From positions 124,001 to 188,000 of the forward strand of contig NZ_QGHA01000007.1 in assembly GCF_003148845.1 (NCBI RefSeq): 64,000 bases of DNA. The letters run 5' to 3'. Within the stretch, counting starts at the first letter, position 1, and the number at the start of each line of letters is the position of its first letter. This DNA comes from Mucilaginibacter oryzae. GTDB taxonomy: Bacteria > Bacteroidota > Bacteroidia > Sphingobacteriales > Sphingobacteriaceae. Under the pieces are notes generated by a model, which saw nothing but the letters and a program-made list of their open reading frames with translations, was not told where the DNA came from and did no database searches. A program made the position numbers and the translations under genes. Positions 44,039 through 52,846 of the stretch are shown in pieces.

Positions 44039-45094
44039 ATGGAACAACAAAATAGCTATACAGGCGGCGTAGCGCCCACCGCTCCGTCGGCCCCCGTATC
44101 GTATTCAACCGATATCAGGGCTTTGAACGAGATGATACAAAGAGAAAGCGCGTTTATCGATCTGCTGGTAATGGAGATGGATAAAGTGATTGTTGGTCAG
44201 CGTTACATGGTTGAGCGTTTGCTGATCGGTTTACTGGCCGATGGGCATATCCTTTTGGAAGGCGTTCCGGGCCTGGCGAAAACTTTGGCCATTAATACGC
44301 TTTCAAAAGCTATCCAGGCCGGTTTCAGTCGTATACAGTTCACCCCCGACCTGCTTCCTGCGGATTTGGTGGGTACCATGATCTACAACCAGAAAAAAGA
44401 AGAGTTCATTGTACGCCAGGGACCTATTTTCTCCAACTTTATTTTGGCGGATGAGATTAACCGTGCGCCTGCCAAAGTACAGAGTGCTTTGCTGGAGGCG
44501 ATGCAGGAACGCCAGGTAACCATCGGCGATACTACCTTTAAACTACCCAACCCGTTCCTGGTACTGGCCACCCAAAACCCCGTTGAGCAGGAAGGTACCT
44601 ACCCGCTTCCGGAAGCGCAGGTTGACCGTTTTATGCTGAAGGTAGTGATCAAATACCCAACCAAGGAAGACGAGAAAAAGATTATGCGTGCCAATATTTC
44701 GGCTGGTGGTATGGCTAAGCCAAACGCCATCATCAAACCCGAAGAAATTGTACGCGCCCGCCAGATCGTCCGCGAAGTTTATATGGACGAGAAGATTGAG
44801 CAGTATATCATCGATATCGTGTTCGCTACCCGTTTCCCTGATCAGTTTAAACTGGCCAAATACAAATCACTGATCACTTTTGGCGCTTCGCCAAGGGCAA
44901 GTATCAGTTTGGCGCTGGCCTCAAAGGCTTACGCTTTCATCAAACGCCGCGGTTATGTAATCCCGGAAGATGTTCGCGCGGTTTGTCATGATGTATTAAG
45001 GCACCGTATCGGCTTAAGCTACGAAGCCGAAGCCGAAAACATCACCAGCGAGGACATCATTACCGGTATCCTGAACGCGATAGAGGTACCGTAG
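44039..45094 (+). CDS. moxR: MoxR-family AAA+ ATPase
   Basis: A 351-residue AAA+ ATPase, first gene of the moxR-bat operon. Walker A GVPGLAKT, Walker B FILADEINRA and the sensor region VLATQNPVEQEGTYPLPEAQVDRF are clear, and the C-terminal lid domain is complete. MoxR proteins act as chaperones or metal-insertion helpers for von Willebrand-factor A proteins. I chose ATG 44039, as the frame's GTG at 44003 would add 12 atypical residues. The next gene, DUF58, is separated by a dispersed repeat. Confidence 0.93.
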   Translation: MEQQNSYTGGVAPTAPSAPVSYSTDIRALNEMIQRESAFIDLLVMEMDKVIVGQRYMVERLLIGLLADGHILLEGVPGLAKTLAINTLSKAIQAGFSRIQFTPDLLPADLVGTMIYNQKKEEFIVRQGPIFSNFILADEINRAPAKVQSALLEAMQERQVTIGDTTFKLPNPFLVLATQNPVEQEGTYPLPEAQVDRFMLKVVIKYPTKEDEKKIMRANISAGGMAKPNAIIKPEEIVRARQIVREVYMDEKIEQYIIDIVFATRFPDQFKLAKYKSLITFGASPRASISLALASKAYAFIKRRGYVIPEDVRAVCHDVLRHRIGLSYEAEAENITSEDIITGILNAIEVP

Positions 45095-45096
45095 GC

Positions 45097-45212
45097 TGCC
45101 CCACCCAAACCCTCCCCGGGAGGGAGGGCTTTAAGAAAAAGGGCGTTTAATGAAAATAACTAACTAAGACATTCAAAAGTCTCCCCTACCGGGGGAGATT
45201 TAGAGGGGGCTG
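45097..45212. repeat. Dispersed CTCCC/GGGGGAGATTTAGAGGGGG element, copy 3, inside operon
   Basis: The left half is CCCCACCCAAACCCTCCCCG with GGGAGGGAGGGCTTTAA, followed by a 50-base AT-rich centre. The right half is AAAAGTCTCCCCTACCGGGG and GGAGATTTAGAGGGGG. It takes the entire gap between the moxR stop (45094) and the next start (45216). Both halves can form strong hairpins, so expression of the downstream bat genes may depend on it. Confidence 0.75.
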
Positions 45213-45215
45213 CTT

Positions 45216-46097
45216 ATGGCTAAAGACACCAAAGATCTGCTAAAAAAGGTAAGGAAGATCGAGATCAAAACCCGTGGCTTGAGTAACCACCTGTTTTCGG
45301 GTGAGTATCATTCGGCTTTTAAGGGGCGTGGTATGGCCTTTAGTGAGGTGCGTGAATACCAGATTGGCGACGAGATCCGCACTATCGACTGGAACGTGAC
45401 CGCACGCTTTAACCACCCCTATGTAAAAGTATTTGACGAGGAGCGCGAGCTTACCGTGATGATTTTGATGGATGTGAGCGGTTCGGAATACTTCGGTACG
45501 CAAGCTCAGCAAAAGCAGGAACTGGCTACCGAGATTTGCGCCGTGCTGGCATTTTCGGCCATACAAAACAATGATAAGGTAGGCGTGATATTTTTTAGCG
45601 ATAAGGTAGAGAAATTTATCCCGCCTAAAAAAGGGCGCAGCCATATCCTGATGATCATTCGCGAACTGATCAACTTCGAACCGGAAAACAAGGGCACCAA
45701 TGTGGCCGAGGCATTAAGGTATTTTACCGGCGCTATTAAAAAGAAGTGCACCGCCTTTGTACTGTCGGATTTTATTACGCCCGAGTTTGAGAACGAGCTC
45801 AAGATCGCCAATAAAAAGCATGATATCGTTGCCCTGAAACTGTACGACAAGCATGAGGAAGAGTTCCCCGACCTGGGCCTCATCCCGATGAAGGACGAAG
45901 AAAGCGGGCATATTATGTGGGTAAACACCGGCGATAAAGCCGTGCGCGAAGCTTTTAAATGGGATGCCGTAAAACGCAATGCGGCTTTGCAGGATACCTT
46001 TAAACGTTCGGGTGTTGATTATACCACTATCGGTACGCACGAATCATACGTAAAACCATTAATGACACTATTTAAAAAGCGCGGGGGCCGACGTTAA
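45216..46097 (+). CDS. DUF58 domain protein of the moxR-bat operon
   Basis: A 293-residue cytoplasmic protein. Family motifs are RGMAFSEVREYQIGDEIRTIDWNVTARF and a vWA-like MIDAS remnant ILMDVSGSEYFG, then FSDKVEKFIPPKKGRSH. DUF58 proteins always accompany MoxR and the membrane vWA proteins and may link the ATPase to them. Its ATG is three bases after a dispersed repeat. The next gene starts 5 bases downstream. Confidence 0.92.
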   Translation: MAKDTKDLLKKVRKIEIKTRGLSNHLFSGEYHSAFKGRGMAFSEVREYQIGDEIRTIDWNVTARFNHPYVKVFDEERELTVMILMDVSGSEYFGTQAQQKQELATEICAVLAFSAIQNNDKVGVIFFSDKVEKFIPPKKGRSHILMIIRELINFEPENKGTNVAEALRYFTGAIKKKCTAFVLSDFITPEFENELKIANKKHDIVALKLYDKHEEEFPDLGLIPMKDEESGHIMWVNTGDKAVREAFKWDAVKRNAALQDTFKRSGVDYTTIGTHESYVKPLMTLFKKRGGRR

Positions 46098-46102
46098 TAC
46101 AC

Positions 46103-47071
46103 ATGAACAGGTACATTAAATATACCCTAACTGTATTGGTTTTGCTTGCAGGCTTTTATCATACAGCCGGGGCACAGGAAGCTTTTGGGCCAAGGGCGGC
46201 GCTTACCAAACAATCCATATTAATTGGCGAGCAAACCCAGCTGCATTTAAGCGTTCGTTTTCATGCAAAAGACAGTATTGGATTCCCGAAACTGGCTGAT
46301 AGCATTGGCAGCAAGATCAGGATAGCGGGCATGAAGGCCGATACTACATTTGATAAGGGTGATAACTCTATCGAAACCATTACCCGCCACTATACCATTA
46401 CGGCATTCGACAGCGGATCGTACACCATACCATCGTACGCGTTTAAAATGCCGGTGGGGGTAATGCAAACCGATTCATTGGTGCTGGATGTTAAAACCGT
46501 TCCGGTTGATACCACCAAGGCCTTTTATGATATTAAACAACCGCTGGCCATCAAATACACTTTTTGGGATTGGCTGCGCGATAACTGGAAACTGGTAGCG
46601 GGTATTTTAGCGGCCATGGCGGCTACAGGCGGTGTAGTTTACTACCTGCTTAAACGGCCTAAAAAAGAAGTGGTTGTTGAGGAGCCGAAGCCGATCAAGC
46701 CACCGCACGTTATCGCCCTTGAAAAACTGGCCGAAATTAAAGGCAAACAGCTTTGGCAGCAGGAACAGGTTAAAGAGTACTATATTGAGATAAGCGATGT
46801 AGTACGCGATTACCTGGAGCAACGCTATAACATTCAGGCCCATGAGCAAACATCCGAAGAGATTTTTGCAAGCCTGAAACACATGGATATAGCCAGCGAA
46901 GACCGTAACCTGTTGAGGCAGCTGCTTGTATTATCTGACATGGTGAAATTTGCCAAAGAAAAACCTACGCCGTTTGAAAATGAGAAGAGCATGGAAAACG
47001 CGGTAAGCTTTGTGAAGGATACGCAACCTAAAGCTGTGCCGGTAAGCACGAAGGAGGACGAAGCCAAATGA
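46103..47071 (+). CDS. Membrane protein of bat operon, BatD/DUF4381-like
   Basis: A 322-residue protein with a signal peptide (about 1-24, ending AGAQE), a periplasmic beta domain (about 30-155), one membrane helix (about 162-183, WKLVAGILAAMAATGGVVYYLL) and a cytoplasmic helical tail (about 205-300) with IALEKLAEIKGKQLW and YYIEISDVVRDYLEQRYNI. The tail resembles DUF4381, a usual partner in MoxR loci. Its stop overlaps the batA start (ATGA). Confidence 0.78.
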   Translation: MNRYIKYTLTVLVLLAGFYHTAGAQEAFGPRAALTKQSILIGEQTQLHLSVRFHAKDSIGFPKLADSIGSKIRIAGMKADTTFDKGDNSIETITRHYTITAFDSGSYTIPSYAFKMPVGVMQTDSLVLDVKTVPVDTTKAFYDIKQPLAIKYTFWDWLRDNWKLVAGILAAMAATGGVVYYLLKRPKKEVVVEEPKPIKPPHVIALEKLAEIKGKQLWQQEQVKEYYIEISDVVRDYLEQRYNIQAHEQTSEEIFASLKHMDIASEDRNLLRQLLVLSDMVKFAKEKPTPFENEKSMENAVSFVKDTQPKAVPVSTKEDEAK

Positions 47072-48072
47072 GCTGGTTTAAAGGAATAGAATTTGCACAT
47101 CCGGGCTTTTTCTGGCTGTTTCTCAGCATCCCGCTTATTGCAGGCTGGTACATCTGGAAGCAGAAGCAGTTGAACGCCAGTATGACCATGCCAACCATTC
47201 GTGGTTTTGCCATGATTACCAAAAGCGCTTTACCGCGTTTCAGGCATCTGGGCATCATATTGCGATCGTTGGCATTAGCCGCGCTCATTGTGGCGCTGGC
47301 CAGGCCGCAAACATCATTAAGCTGGCAGGATACTACTACCGAGGGGATCGATATCGTAATCGCTTCGGATATTTCGGGTAGTATGCTGGCCGAAGATTTT
47401 AAGCCCAACAGGCTGGAAGCCGGTAAAAACATCGCTATCGATTTTATTAAAAACCGTCCTAATGATAGGATAGGCCTCGTGATTTTTAGTGGTGAAAGCT
47501 TTACGCAGTGCCCGCTTACCATCGATCATTCGGTGCTGGTGAATTTGTATGCAGATATTAAAAACGGGATGATTGAGGATGGTACCGCCATTGGTATGGG
47601 TTTGGCTACCGCCGTTAACCGCTTAAAAGATAGCCAGGCAAAAAGTAAAGTAGTGATCCTGCTTACCGATGGTTCTAACAACTCGGGGTCTATCCCGCCC
47701 ATCACCGCAGCCGAAATTGCCAAACAATTTAACGTAAGGGTTTATACCGTGGGTATAGGTACCAACGGCTATGCCCCCTACCCTGTTCAAACGCCTATGG
47801 GCGTACAATACCAACGCATGAAAGTTGATATTGATGAGGGTACATTAAGCAAAATAGCTACCATCACCGGCGGCAGGTATTTTAGGGCCACCAACAACAA
47901 CGCCCTGAAGGATATTTACGAACAAATTGACAGACTGGAAAAAGCCAAGATAGATGTTACCCAGTACCGCAAAAAAACTGAGCGTTTTTTACCGTTCGCC
48001 ATTATTGCACTGGCGTTTTTATCGTTGGAGTTTTTAACCAAAAACACCCTGCTTAAAGGGGCTATAACATAA
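47068..48072 (+). CDS. batA: BatA-type von Willebrand factor A membrane protein
   Basis: A 334-residue inner-membrane protein with helices near residues 10-27, 55-72 and 307-326. Between them is a vWA domain with an intact MIDAS: ASDISGSMLAEDF (DxSxS), VIFSGESFTQCPL (Thr) and LLTDGSNNSG (Asp). Bat proteins are implicated in oxidative-stress and oxygen tolerance in Bacteroides and Francisella-type work. Starts overlap the previous stop by 4 bases; batB follows at 5 bases. Confidence 0.9.
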   Translation: MSWFKGIEFAHPGFFWLFLSIPLIAGWYIWKQKQLNASMTMPTIRGFAMITKSALPRFRHLGIILRSLALAALIVALARPQTSLSWQDTTTEGIDIVIASDISGSMLAEDFKPNRLEAGKNIAIDFIKNRPNDRIGLVIFSGESFTQCPLTIDHSVLVNLYADIKNGMIEDGTAIGMGLATAVNRLKDSQAKSKVVILLTDGSNNSGSIPPITAAEIAKQFNVRVYTVGIGTNGYAPYPVQTPMGVQYQRMKVDIDEGTLSKIATITGGRYFRATNNNALKDIYEQIDRLEKAKIDVTQYRKKTERFLPFAIIALAFLSLEFLTKNTLLKGAIT

Positions 48073-48076
48073 CAGC

Positions 48077-49123
48077 ATGCTACGTTTTGCAAATACAGAA
48101 TATTTATGGGCCTTGCTTGCTATTCCGCTGCTTCTCTTTATTTTTTTGAGGGTTAACTGGTGGAAACGTAAAGTCATAGCCTCGTTAGGTAATAAAGAGG
48201 TGGTGGCGCAAATGATGCCGCAGGTATCGCACTCGCGCCCCTGGATCAAGTTTATCTTTTTCATTGTTGCCTACGCTATCCTGATTGTTGGCATTGCCGA
48301 TCCGCAGTTGGGCTCGAAAACAGAAGAGGTTAAACGCAAAGGCGCCGACCTGATGATCCTGCTCGACGTATCGAACAGTATGCTGGCGCAGGATCTGGCC
48401 CCCAACCGCCTGGAAAACGCCAAACGCGCCCTGGCCCAGCTGATAGATAAACTGCATGATGATCGCATCGGCATTATCGTTTTTGCCGGCCAGGCCTATG
48501 TGCAGTTGCCCGTTACAACCGATTATTCGGCAGCCAAGCTGTTTTTAAATACCATCAATACCGATATGGTGCCTACGCAGGGTACGGCCATCGGCGCGGC
48601 GATCAATTTAGGCTTGCAGTCGTTTGATTTTAAGAACGGTACCGGCAAATCCATGATCATTATTACCGATGGTGAAAACCATGAAGATGACGCGGTATTG
48701 GCAGCCAAAGAGGCGCTTTCAAAAGGCGTCACGGTTAATGTGGTTGGTGTAGGCTCGGAAGAAGGCGCGCCGATTCCTATTTTACAAAACGGCAGGCAGG
48801 TAGGTTTCCATAACGACAGTACCGGTCACCCGGTTATAAGTAAGCTTAATGAGGCTATGGGGAAAGAAATTTCGGCGGCCGGAAGCGGCGTTTACGTGCG
48901 CGCCAACAATGCCAACAGCGGTTTGAACATTGTGATGGACCAGATTGCCAAAGTACAGCGCAAAATGACCGATACCAAACAGTTTAAGGATTTTGAGGAT
49001 AGGTTCCAGTTTTTCCTGGCCATCACCTTTGTGTTGCTGCTGGTTGAGTTTTTCATCTCCAACCGTAAAAACATGCGCCTGAGCAAGATCAAATTATTTG
49101 AAGTTGAAGTAAAACAACCATGA
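48077..49123 (+). CDS. batB: BatB-type von Willebrand factor A membrane protein
   Basis: A 348-residue paralogue of BatA. Membrane helices lie at about 8-25, 55-73 and 310-330, with a vWA domain between: LLDVSNSMLAQDL (MIDAS DxSxS), VFAGQAYVQLPVTTDYS and IITDGENHEDDA. It likely forms a complex with BatA at the inner membrane. It overlaps batC by 4 bases (ATGA). Confidence 0.9.
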   Translation: MLRFANTEYLWALLAIPLLLFIFLRVNWWKRKVIASLGNKEVVAQMMPQVSHSRPWIKFIFFIVAYAILIVGIADPQLGSKTEEVKRKGADLMILLDVSNSMLAQDLAPNRLENAKRALAQLIDKLHDDRIGIIVFAGQAYVQLPVTTDYSAAKLFLNTINTDMVPTQGTAIGAAINLGLQSFDFKNGTGKSMIIITDGENHEDDAVLAAKEALSKGVTVNVVGVGSEEGAPIPILQNGRQVGFHNDSTGHPVISKLNEAMGKEISAAGSGVYVRANNANSGLNIVMDQIAKVQRKMTDTKQFKDFEDRFQFFLAITFVLLLVEFFISNRKNMRLSKIKLFEVEVKQP

Positions 49124-49881
49124 AGCGATATATCATAGCCATTATATTAGTGCTGCAGGCTTCATTAACGTTTGCCCAGCAGGAAAAAAAGTTCATTAAA
49201 CAGGGTAATGAACTTTATCAGCAAAAGAAATATAAGGAAGCCGAAGCAGCCTATCGCCAGGCCTTAGGGAAACAGGCAAAAACCACTCAAGGTAATTTTA
49301 ACCTTGGTGATGCCATGTTTAAACAAAAGAAATTTGGCGATGCCGCCAACCAGTTCAATAAGCTGGCTACATCCACAACCGATAAAAATGTGAAGGCCGG
49401 CGCCTACCACAATGTGGGCAATTCCTTTTTAACCGAGAAAAAATACCAGGAAAGTATCGATGCCTACAAAAAAGCTTTGCTGAACAACCCAAAGGATGAT
49501 GAAACCCGCTATAACCTGGCTTACGCCCAAAAAATGCTGAAAAACCAGCAGGACAAAAACAAAGGCGGCGGCGGTGGTGGCGGCAACAACAAAGACAAAA
49601 ACAAGGATAAAAATAAAGACAACAAGAACAAGGACGATAAGAATAAAGACAAGAGCGATAAGGATAAAAAAGACCAGGATAAAAACAAGCAGGACCAGAA
49701 CAAGCAAAACCAGGATCAGAAAGATCAGCAGCAACAGCAGGGCCAGCAGCCTAACCAGCTATCTAAAGATGATGCCCAGCGCATGCTTGATGCCCTGAAC
49801 AATGATGAAAAGCAAACCCAGGATAAGCTGAAGAATAAAAAATTAAAAGGCGCTAAAGTTCCTATTTCAAAAGACTGGTAA
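49120..49881 (+). CDS. batC: BatC-type TPR protein with charged low-complexity tail
   Basis: A 253-residue protein with a signal peptide (1-19, ending TFAQQ), about four TPR helices pairs (20-145, for example NELYQQKKYKEAEAAYRQAL) and a long Lys/Asp/Asn/Gln tail from about residue 146, starting with a Gly run. The charged region runs to about 210 and then Gln-rich to 215. A last conserved segment SKDDAQRMLDALNNDEKQTQ is typical of BatC ends. It would be periplasmic and link Bat proteins. Confidence 0.88.
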   Translation: MKRYIIAIILVLQASLTFAQQEKKFIKQGNELYQQKKYKEAEAAYRQALGKQAKTTQGNFNLGDAMFKQKKFGDAANQFNKLATSTTDKNVKAGAYHNVGNSFLTEKKYQESIDAYKKALLNNPKDDETRYNLAYAQKMLKNQQDKNKGGGGGGGNNKDKNKDKNKDNKNKDDKNKDKSDKDKKDQDKNKQDQNKQNQDQKDQQQQQGQQPNQLSKDDAQRMLDALNNDEKQTQDKLKNKKLKGAKVPISKDW

Positions 49882-49905
49882 ACCTTGTTGTTTTTTAAAT
49901 AACTA

Positions 49906-51750
49906 ATGAAAATTAAACTATCCATATTAACGCTGCTGCTGTTTTGCTCAAGCTTCGCTTTCGCGCAGATTAAGTTTACGGCATCGGCAGATAGAACTAC
50001 CATCGGTACGGGAGAAATCTTTGAGATCACCTTCTCCATCAATGCCAATGGCGAACGTTTTGCCCCTCCTGCTTTCGCGGGCTTCCAGGTAGTTGCCGGG
50101 CCCAACGTATCCAACAGCGTATCCATGATTAACGGGGTAACATCGGCCAGCCTGGCTTATGGGTATGATTTGATGGCCACCAAAGAGGGAGAGTTCACTA
50201 TCGGCCCCGCCACCATTATGGCTGGCGGAAGGCCTTACAGCACAGCGCCTATTAAAATAAAGGTGGTAAAAGGTTCGGCGCCGGGTGGCGGTGGTGGTTC
50301 GCAGGGCAATAGCCGCCAGCAGCAACAACAACAGTTTAACGCTCCCGACGAAAGTAATATCCAGCGCGGCAGGGTGAAGGATATTTCAAAGTCGCTTTTT
50401 TTGCGCACTTCGGTTGATAAATCGTCGGTATACTTGGGTCAGCAGATTGTGATGAATCTGAGGCTGTACACCCGTGTAGCTATAGTTAACGGCGAACCCG
50501 AAAAAATTCCCGACCTGAACAGTTTTTACAGCCAGGATATTAAAAATAACAACCCTAACGCCCAGTGGCGCACCGAGGTGTTAAACGGTGTACGGTATAA
50601 CGTGACCGATATCAAGAAAACCATCCTGTTCCCCGAGCATGAGGGCAATATCACCATCGAGCCTGCCATTATGAACTTTGTAATCAGGCAGCAGGCCGCC
50701 TCCTCATCGGGCGATCCGTTTGATGCTTTTTTTGGCGGCTATGAGGATGTGAAATACCGTATAAAGAGTACCCCGGTGGTTATCCACGTAAAACCATTGC
50801 CAATGGCAGGCAAACCTGCCGATTTTAGCGGAGCGGTTGGTACGTTTAACATCGCGGCCTCGCTGGATAAAAACCAGATCAAAGCCAACGATGCCATTAA
50901 CTATCAACTCAAGGTAAGCGGTACAGGCAACCTGAAATTATTGAAGCCGATAAGCCCTAACTTCCCGCCCGATTTTGAGAAGTACGACCCCAAGGTAACC
51001 GATACCATCACCGAAAATGAAAACGGATCGTCGGGCAGCAGGCGGTACACCTATTTGCTGATCCCGAGGCACCAGGGCGATTATACCATCGACCCGGTTA
51101 AGTTCTCATACTTTAACCCGGCAACAGGCAGATACGTAACTTTAACAACCCGCGCCTTCCAGGTTAAGGTGGCTAAAGGTACCGGCGATAACAGCAATGT
51201 TACGGCCTTCTCGGGCGCGGGCAAACAGGATGTTAAAGTGCTGAGCAATGATATCCGTTACATCAAAACAGGCACCGAATTAAATGAAGTAGGCAGCGAT
51301 TTTTATGGTTCGGGGCTATATTATTTCCTGCTGGTATTAGGTCCGCTGGGGTTTGCCGGGGCTTTGGTTTACGGCAAATGGCGCGACAAGAACAATGCGG
51401 ACGTAGCGGGCATGAAGAGCCGTAAAGCAGGCAGGGTGGCGGCCAAACACCTCGCCGTAGCCAAACAACGTTTAGCCGCCAATGATAGCAAGGCATTTTA
51501 TGAAGATCTGTTCCGTGGGTTATATGGCTACCTGAGTAACAAGCTGAACATTCCTTATGCCGACCTTAACCGCGAAAAGATTGCCGATGAGTTGAAAGCC
51601 CGATCGTTGGATGAAAGCCTGATTAACGAGATGCTGGATACGCTGGATATGTGCGAGATGGCACGTTACGCGCCGGTATCGGGCATTACCGGGCAGCAGG
51701 TGTTTGATAAGGCCCAAACCATGATCAATAACATTGAAAGTAAAATATAA
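49906..51750 (+). CDS. batD: BatD-family oxygen-tolerance protein
   Basis: A 614-residue protein with a signal peptide (1-20, ending AFAQI), repeated beta-sandwich domains across about 22-450 (IKFTASADRTTIGTGEIFEITF opens the BatD family), one membrane helix at about 470-490 (YYFLLVLGPLGFAGALVYG), and a cytoplasmic helical tail (about 505-610). A Gly/Gln-rich linker is near residues 126-146. It is separated by 24 bases from batC; batE starts one base after its stop. Confidence 0.9.
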   Translation: MKIKLSILTLLLFCSSFAFAQIKFTASADRTTIGTGEIFEITFSINANGERFAPPAFAGFQVVAGPNVSNSVSMINGVTSASLAYGYDLMATKEGEFTIGPATIMAGGRPYSTAPIKIKVVKGSAPGGGGGSQGNSRQQQQQQFNAPDESNIQRGRVKDISKSLFLRTSVDKSSVYLGQQIVMNLRLYTRVAIVNGEPEKIPDLNSFYSQDIKNNNPNAQWRTEVLNGVRYNVTDIKKTILFPEHEGNITIEPAIMNFVIRQQAASSSGDPFDAFFGGYEDVKYRIKSTPVVIHVKPLPMAGKPADFSGAVGTFNIAASLDKNQIKANDAINYQLKVSGTGNLKLLKPISPNFPPDFEKYDPKVTDTITENENGSSGSRRYTYLLIPRHQGDYTIDPVKFSYFNPATGRYVTLTTRAFQVKVAKGTGDNSNVTAFSGAGKQDVKVLSNDIRYIKTGTELNEVGSDFYGSGLYYFLLVLGPLGFAGALVYGKWRDKNNADVAGMKSRKAGRVAAKHLAVAKQRLAANDSKAFYEDLFRGLYGYLSNKLNIPYADLNREKIADELKARSLDESLINEMLDTLDMCEMARYAPVSGITGQQVFDKAQTMINNIESKI

Positions 51751-51751
51751 C

Positions 51752-52513
51752 ATGCTAAAACGTATGATATACCTGTTCATGATCGTAGCCATGCCCTTAC
51801 TGGCGCTTGGCGATACGAGAGTGAATAACCAATTAAAGAAAGGGAACGAACAATATGCCAAAGGCCGGTACAAGGATGCCATTGCCACTTATCAGAAAAT
51901 AGTGGACGACGGGCACATGTCGGCCCTGGTTTATTTTAATTTGGGTAACGCCTATTTTAAAAATAACGATGTGCCATCGGCTTTGCTTTACTACGAAAAG
52001 GCCCATAAACTTTCGCCCGGGGATGAGGACATCAACTTCAATATCCAGTTTGCCAACCAAAAAACCACCGATAAGGTAGAAGCCCCGGTGGAGTTTTTTC
52101 TCACCCGTTGGTGGCATTCGTTTATCCTCCGGTTTTCGTTAACCACACTCGCTGTTACAAGCATCCTGTTAATAATAACCGGGTTTGGCTTACTGGTAGT
52201 TTATCGCTTCACCAATTCGGTCGGCATTAAAAAGGCTTCCTTTTACTCGGCATTACTGATCATTTTTTTAGGTTTGGGCAGTATGTTTACCGCCGACAGG
52301 CAGCAGCAATATTTTGACGGCCACCACGGCGCAATTATTTTCAGTAATTCGGTAAACGTAAAAAGCGCACCTACCCCAACGGCGAAAAACCTATTCCTGA
52401 TTCATGATGGAACGAAGGTTGATGTGCTGGATACCAATAACGGATGGATGAAGGTAAAACTGGCCAATGGCAGTGAAGGCTGGATCAATGCCTCGGATGC
52501 GAGGGAGATTTAG
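51752..52513 (+). CDS. batE: BatE-type TPR and SH3-domain membrane protein
   Basis: A 253-residue protein with a signal peptide (about 1-20), a TPR part (about 22-105, NQLKKGNEQYAKGRYKDAIATYQKI), two membrane helices (about 125-150 and 160-185) and a C-terminal bacterial SH3 domain (about 190-253, KSAPTPTAKNLFLIHDGTKVDVLDTNNGWMKVKLANGSEGWI) likely exposed to the periplasm. I chose ATG 51752, because TTG 51734 would overlap batD by 17 bases and add a non-signal head. It is the last gene of the operon. Confidence 0.87.
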   Translation: MLKRMIYLFMIVAMPLLALGDTRVNNQLKKGNEQYAKGRYKDAIATYQKIVDDGHMSALVYFNLGNAYFKNNDVPSALLYYEKAHKLSPGDEDINFNIQFANQKTTDKVEAPVEFFLTRWWHSFILRFSLTTLAVTSILLIITGFGLLVVYRFTNSVGIKKASFYSALLIIFLGLGSMFTADRQQQYFDGHHGAIIFSNSVNVKSAPTPTAKNLFLIHDGTKVDVLDTNNGWMKVKLANGSEGWINASDAREI

Positions 52514-52846
52514 TTTTTGGGGAGGTGAAAGGATAAAGGTAAAAGGCGAAAGGTTTTTTTAGCTATCCCGTTTTCCCGCCATTTCTTTCTCTTAACTGTC
52601 ATTTCGACAAATAGGCGCGGGAATTTAGCGTTGGGCATGAGGAGAAATCTTTTACGCCATGCATGTGAAACTCGCGTAATACCGCTGTCCGTAGACGCTG
52701 TCTACAGATGATTATGCTCGGAGTTTGCAACTCTGGCATGTGTAAAAATCCACGGTAGTCAAAGACTACCGGCATAGTGGTCCGAAATCTCCAGACTTCG
52801 GAGAGCGGACGAGGCTTCCGGCAGCGATAGAAAAAGCTTTTTGCTT
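52514..52846. other. 333-base gap with small hairpins between batE and pfkB-type gene
   Basis: No gene is seen. It contains short hairpin words such as CCGTAGACGCTGTCTACAG (about 52689-52707), GGAGTTTGCAACTCTGG (about 52720-52736), CGGTAGTCAAAGACTACCGG (about 52753-52772) and CCAGACTTCGGAGAGCGG (about 52791-52808). This serial-hairpin layout is like a dispersed non-coding repeat of Bacteroidota. The last hairpin AAAAAGCTTTTTGC may end the converging genes. Confidence 0.5.

Noticed and set aside
49429-49734. Hydrophobic 101-codon frame opposite batC
   Set aside because: The Leu/Val/Phe string is the complement of the Lys/Asp/Asn codons of the batC tail.
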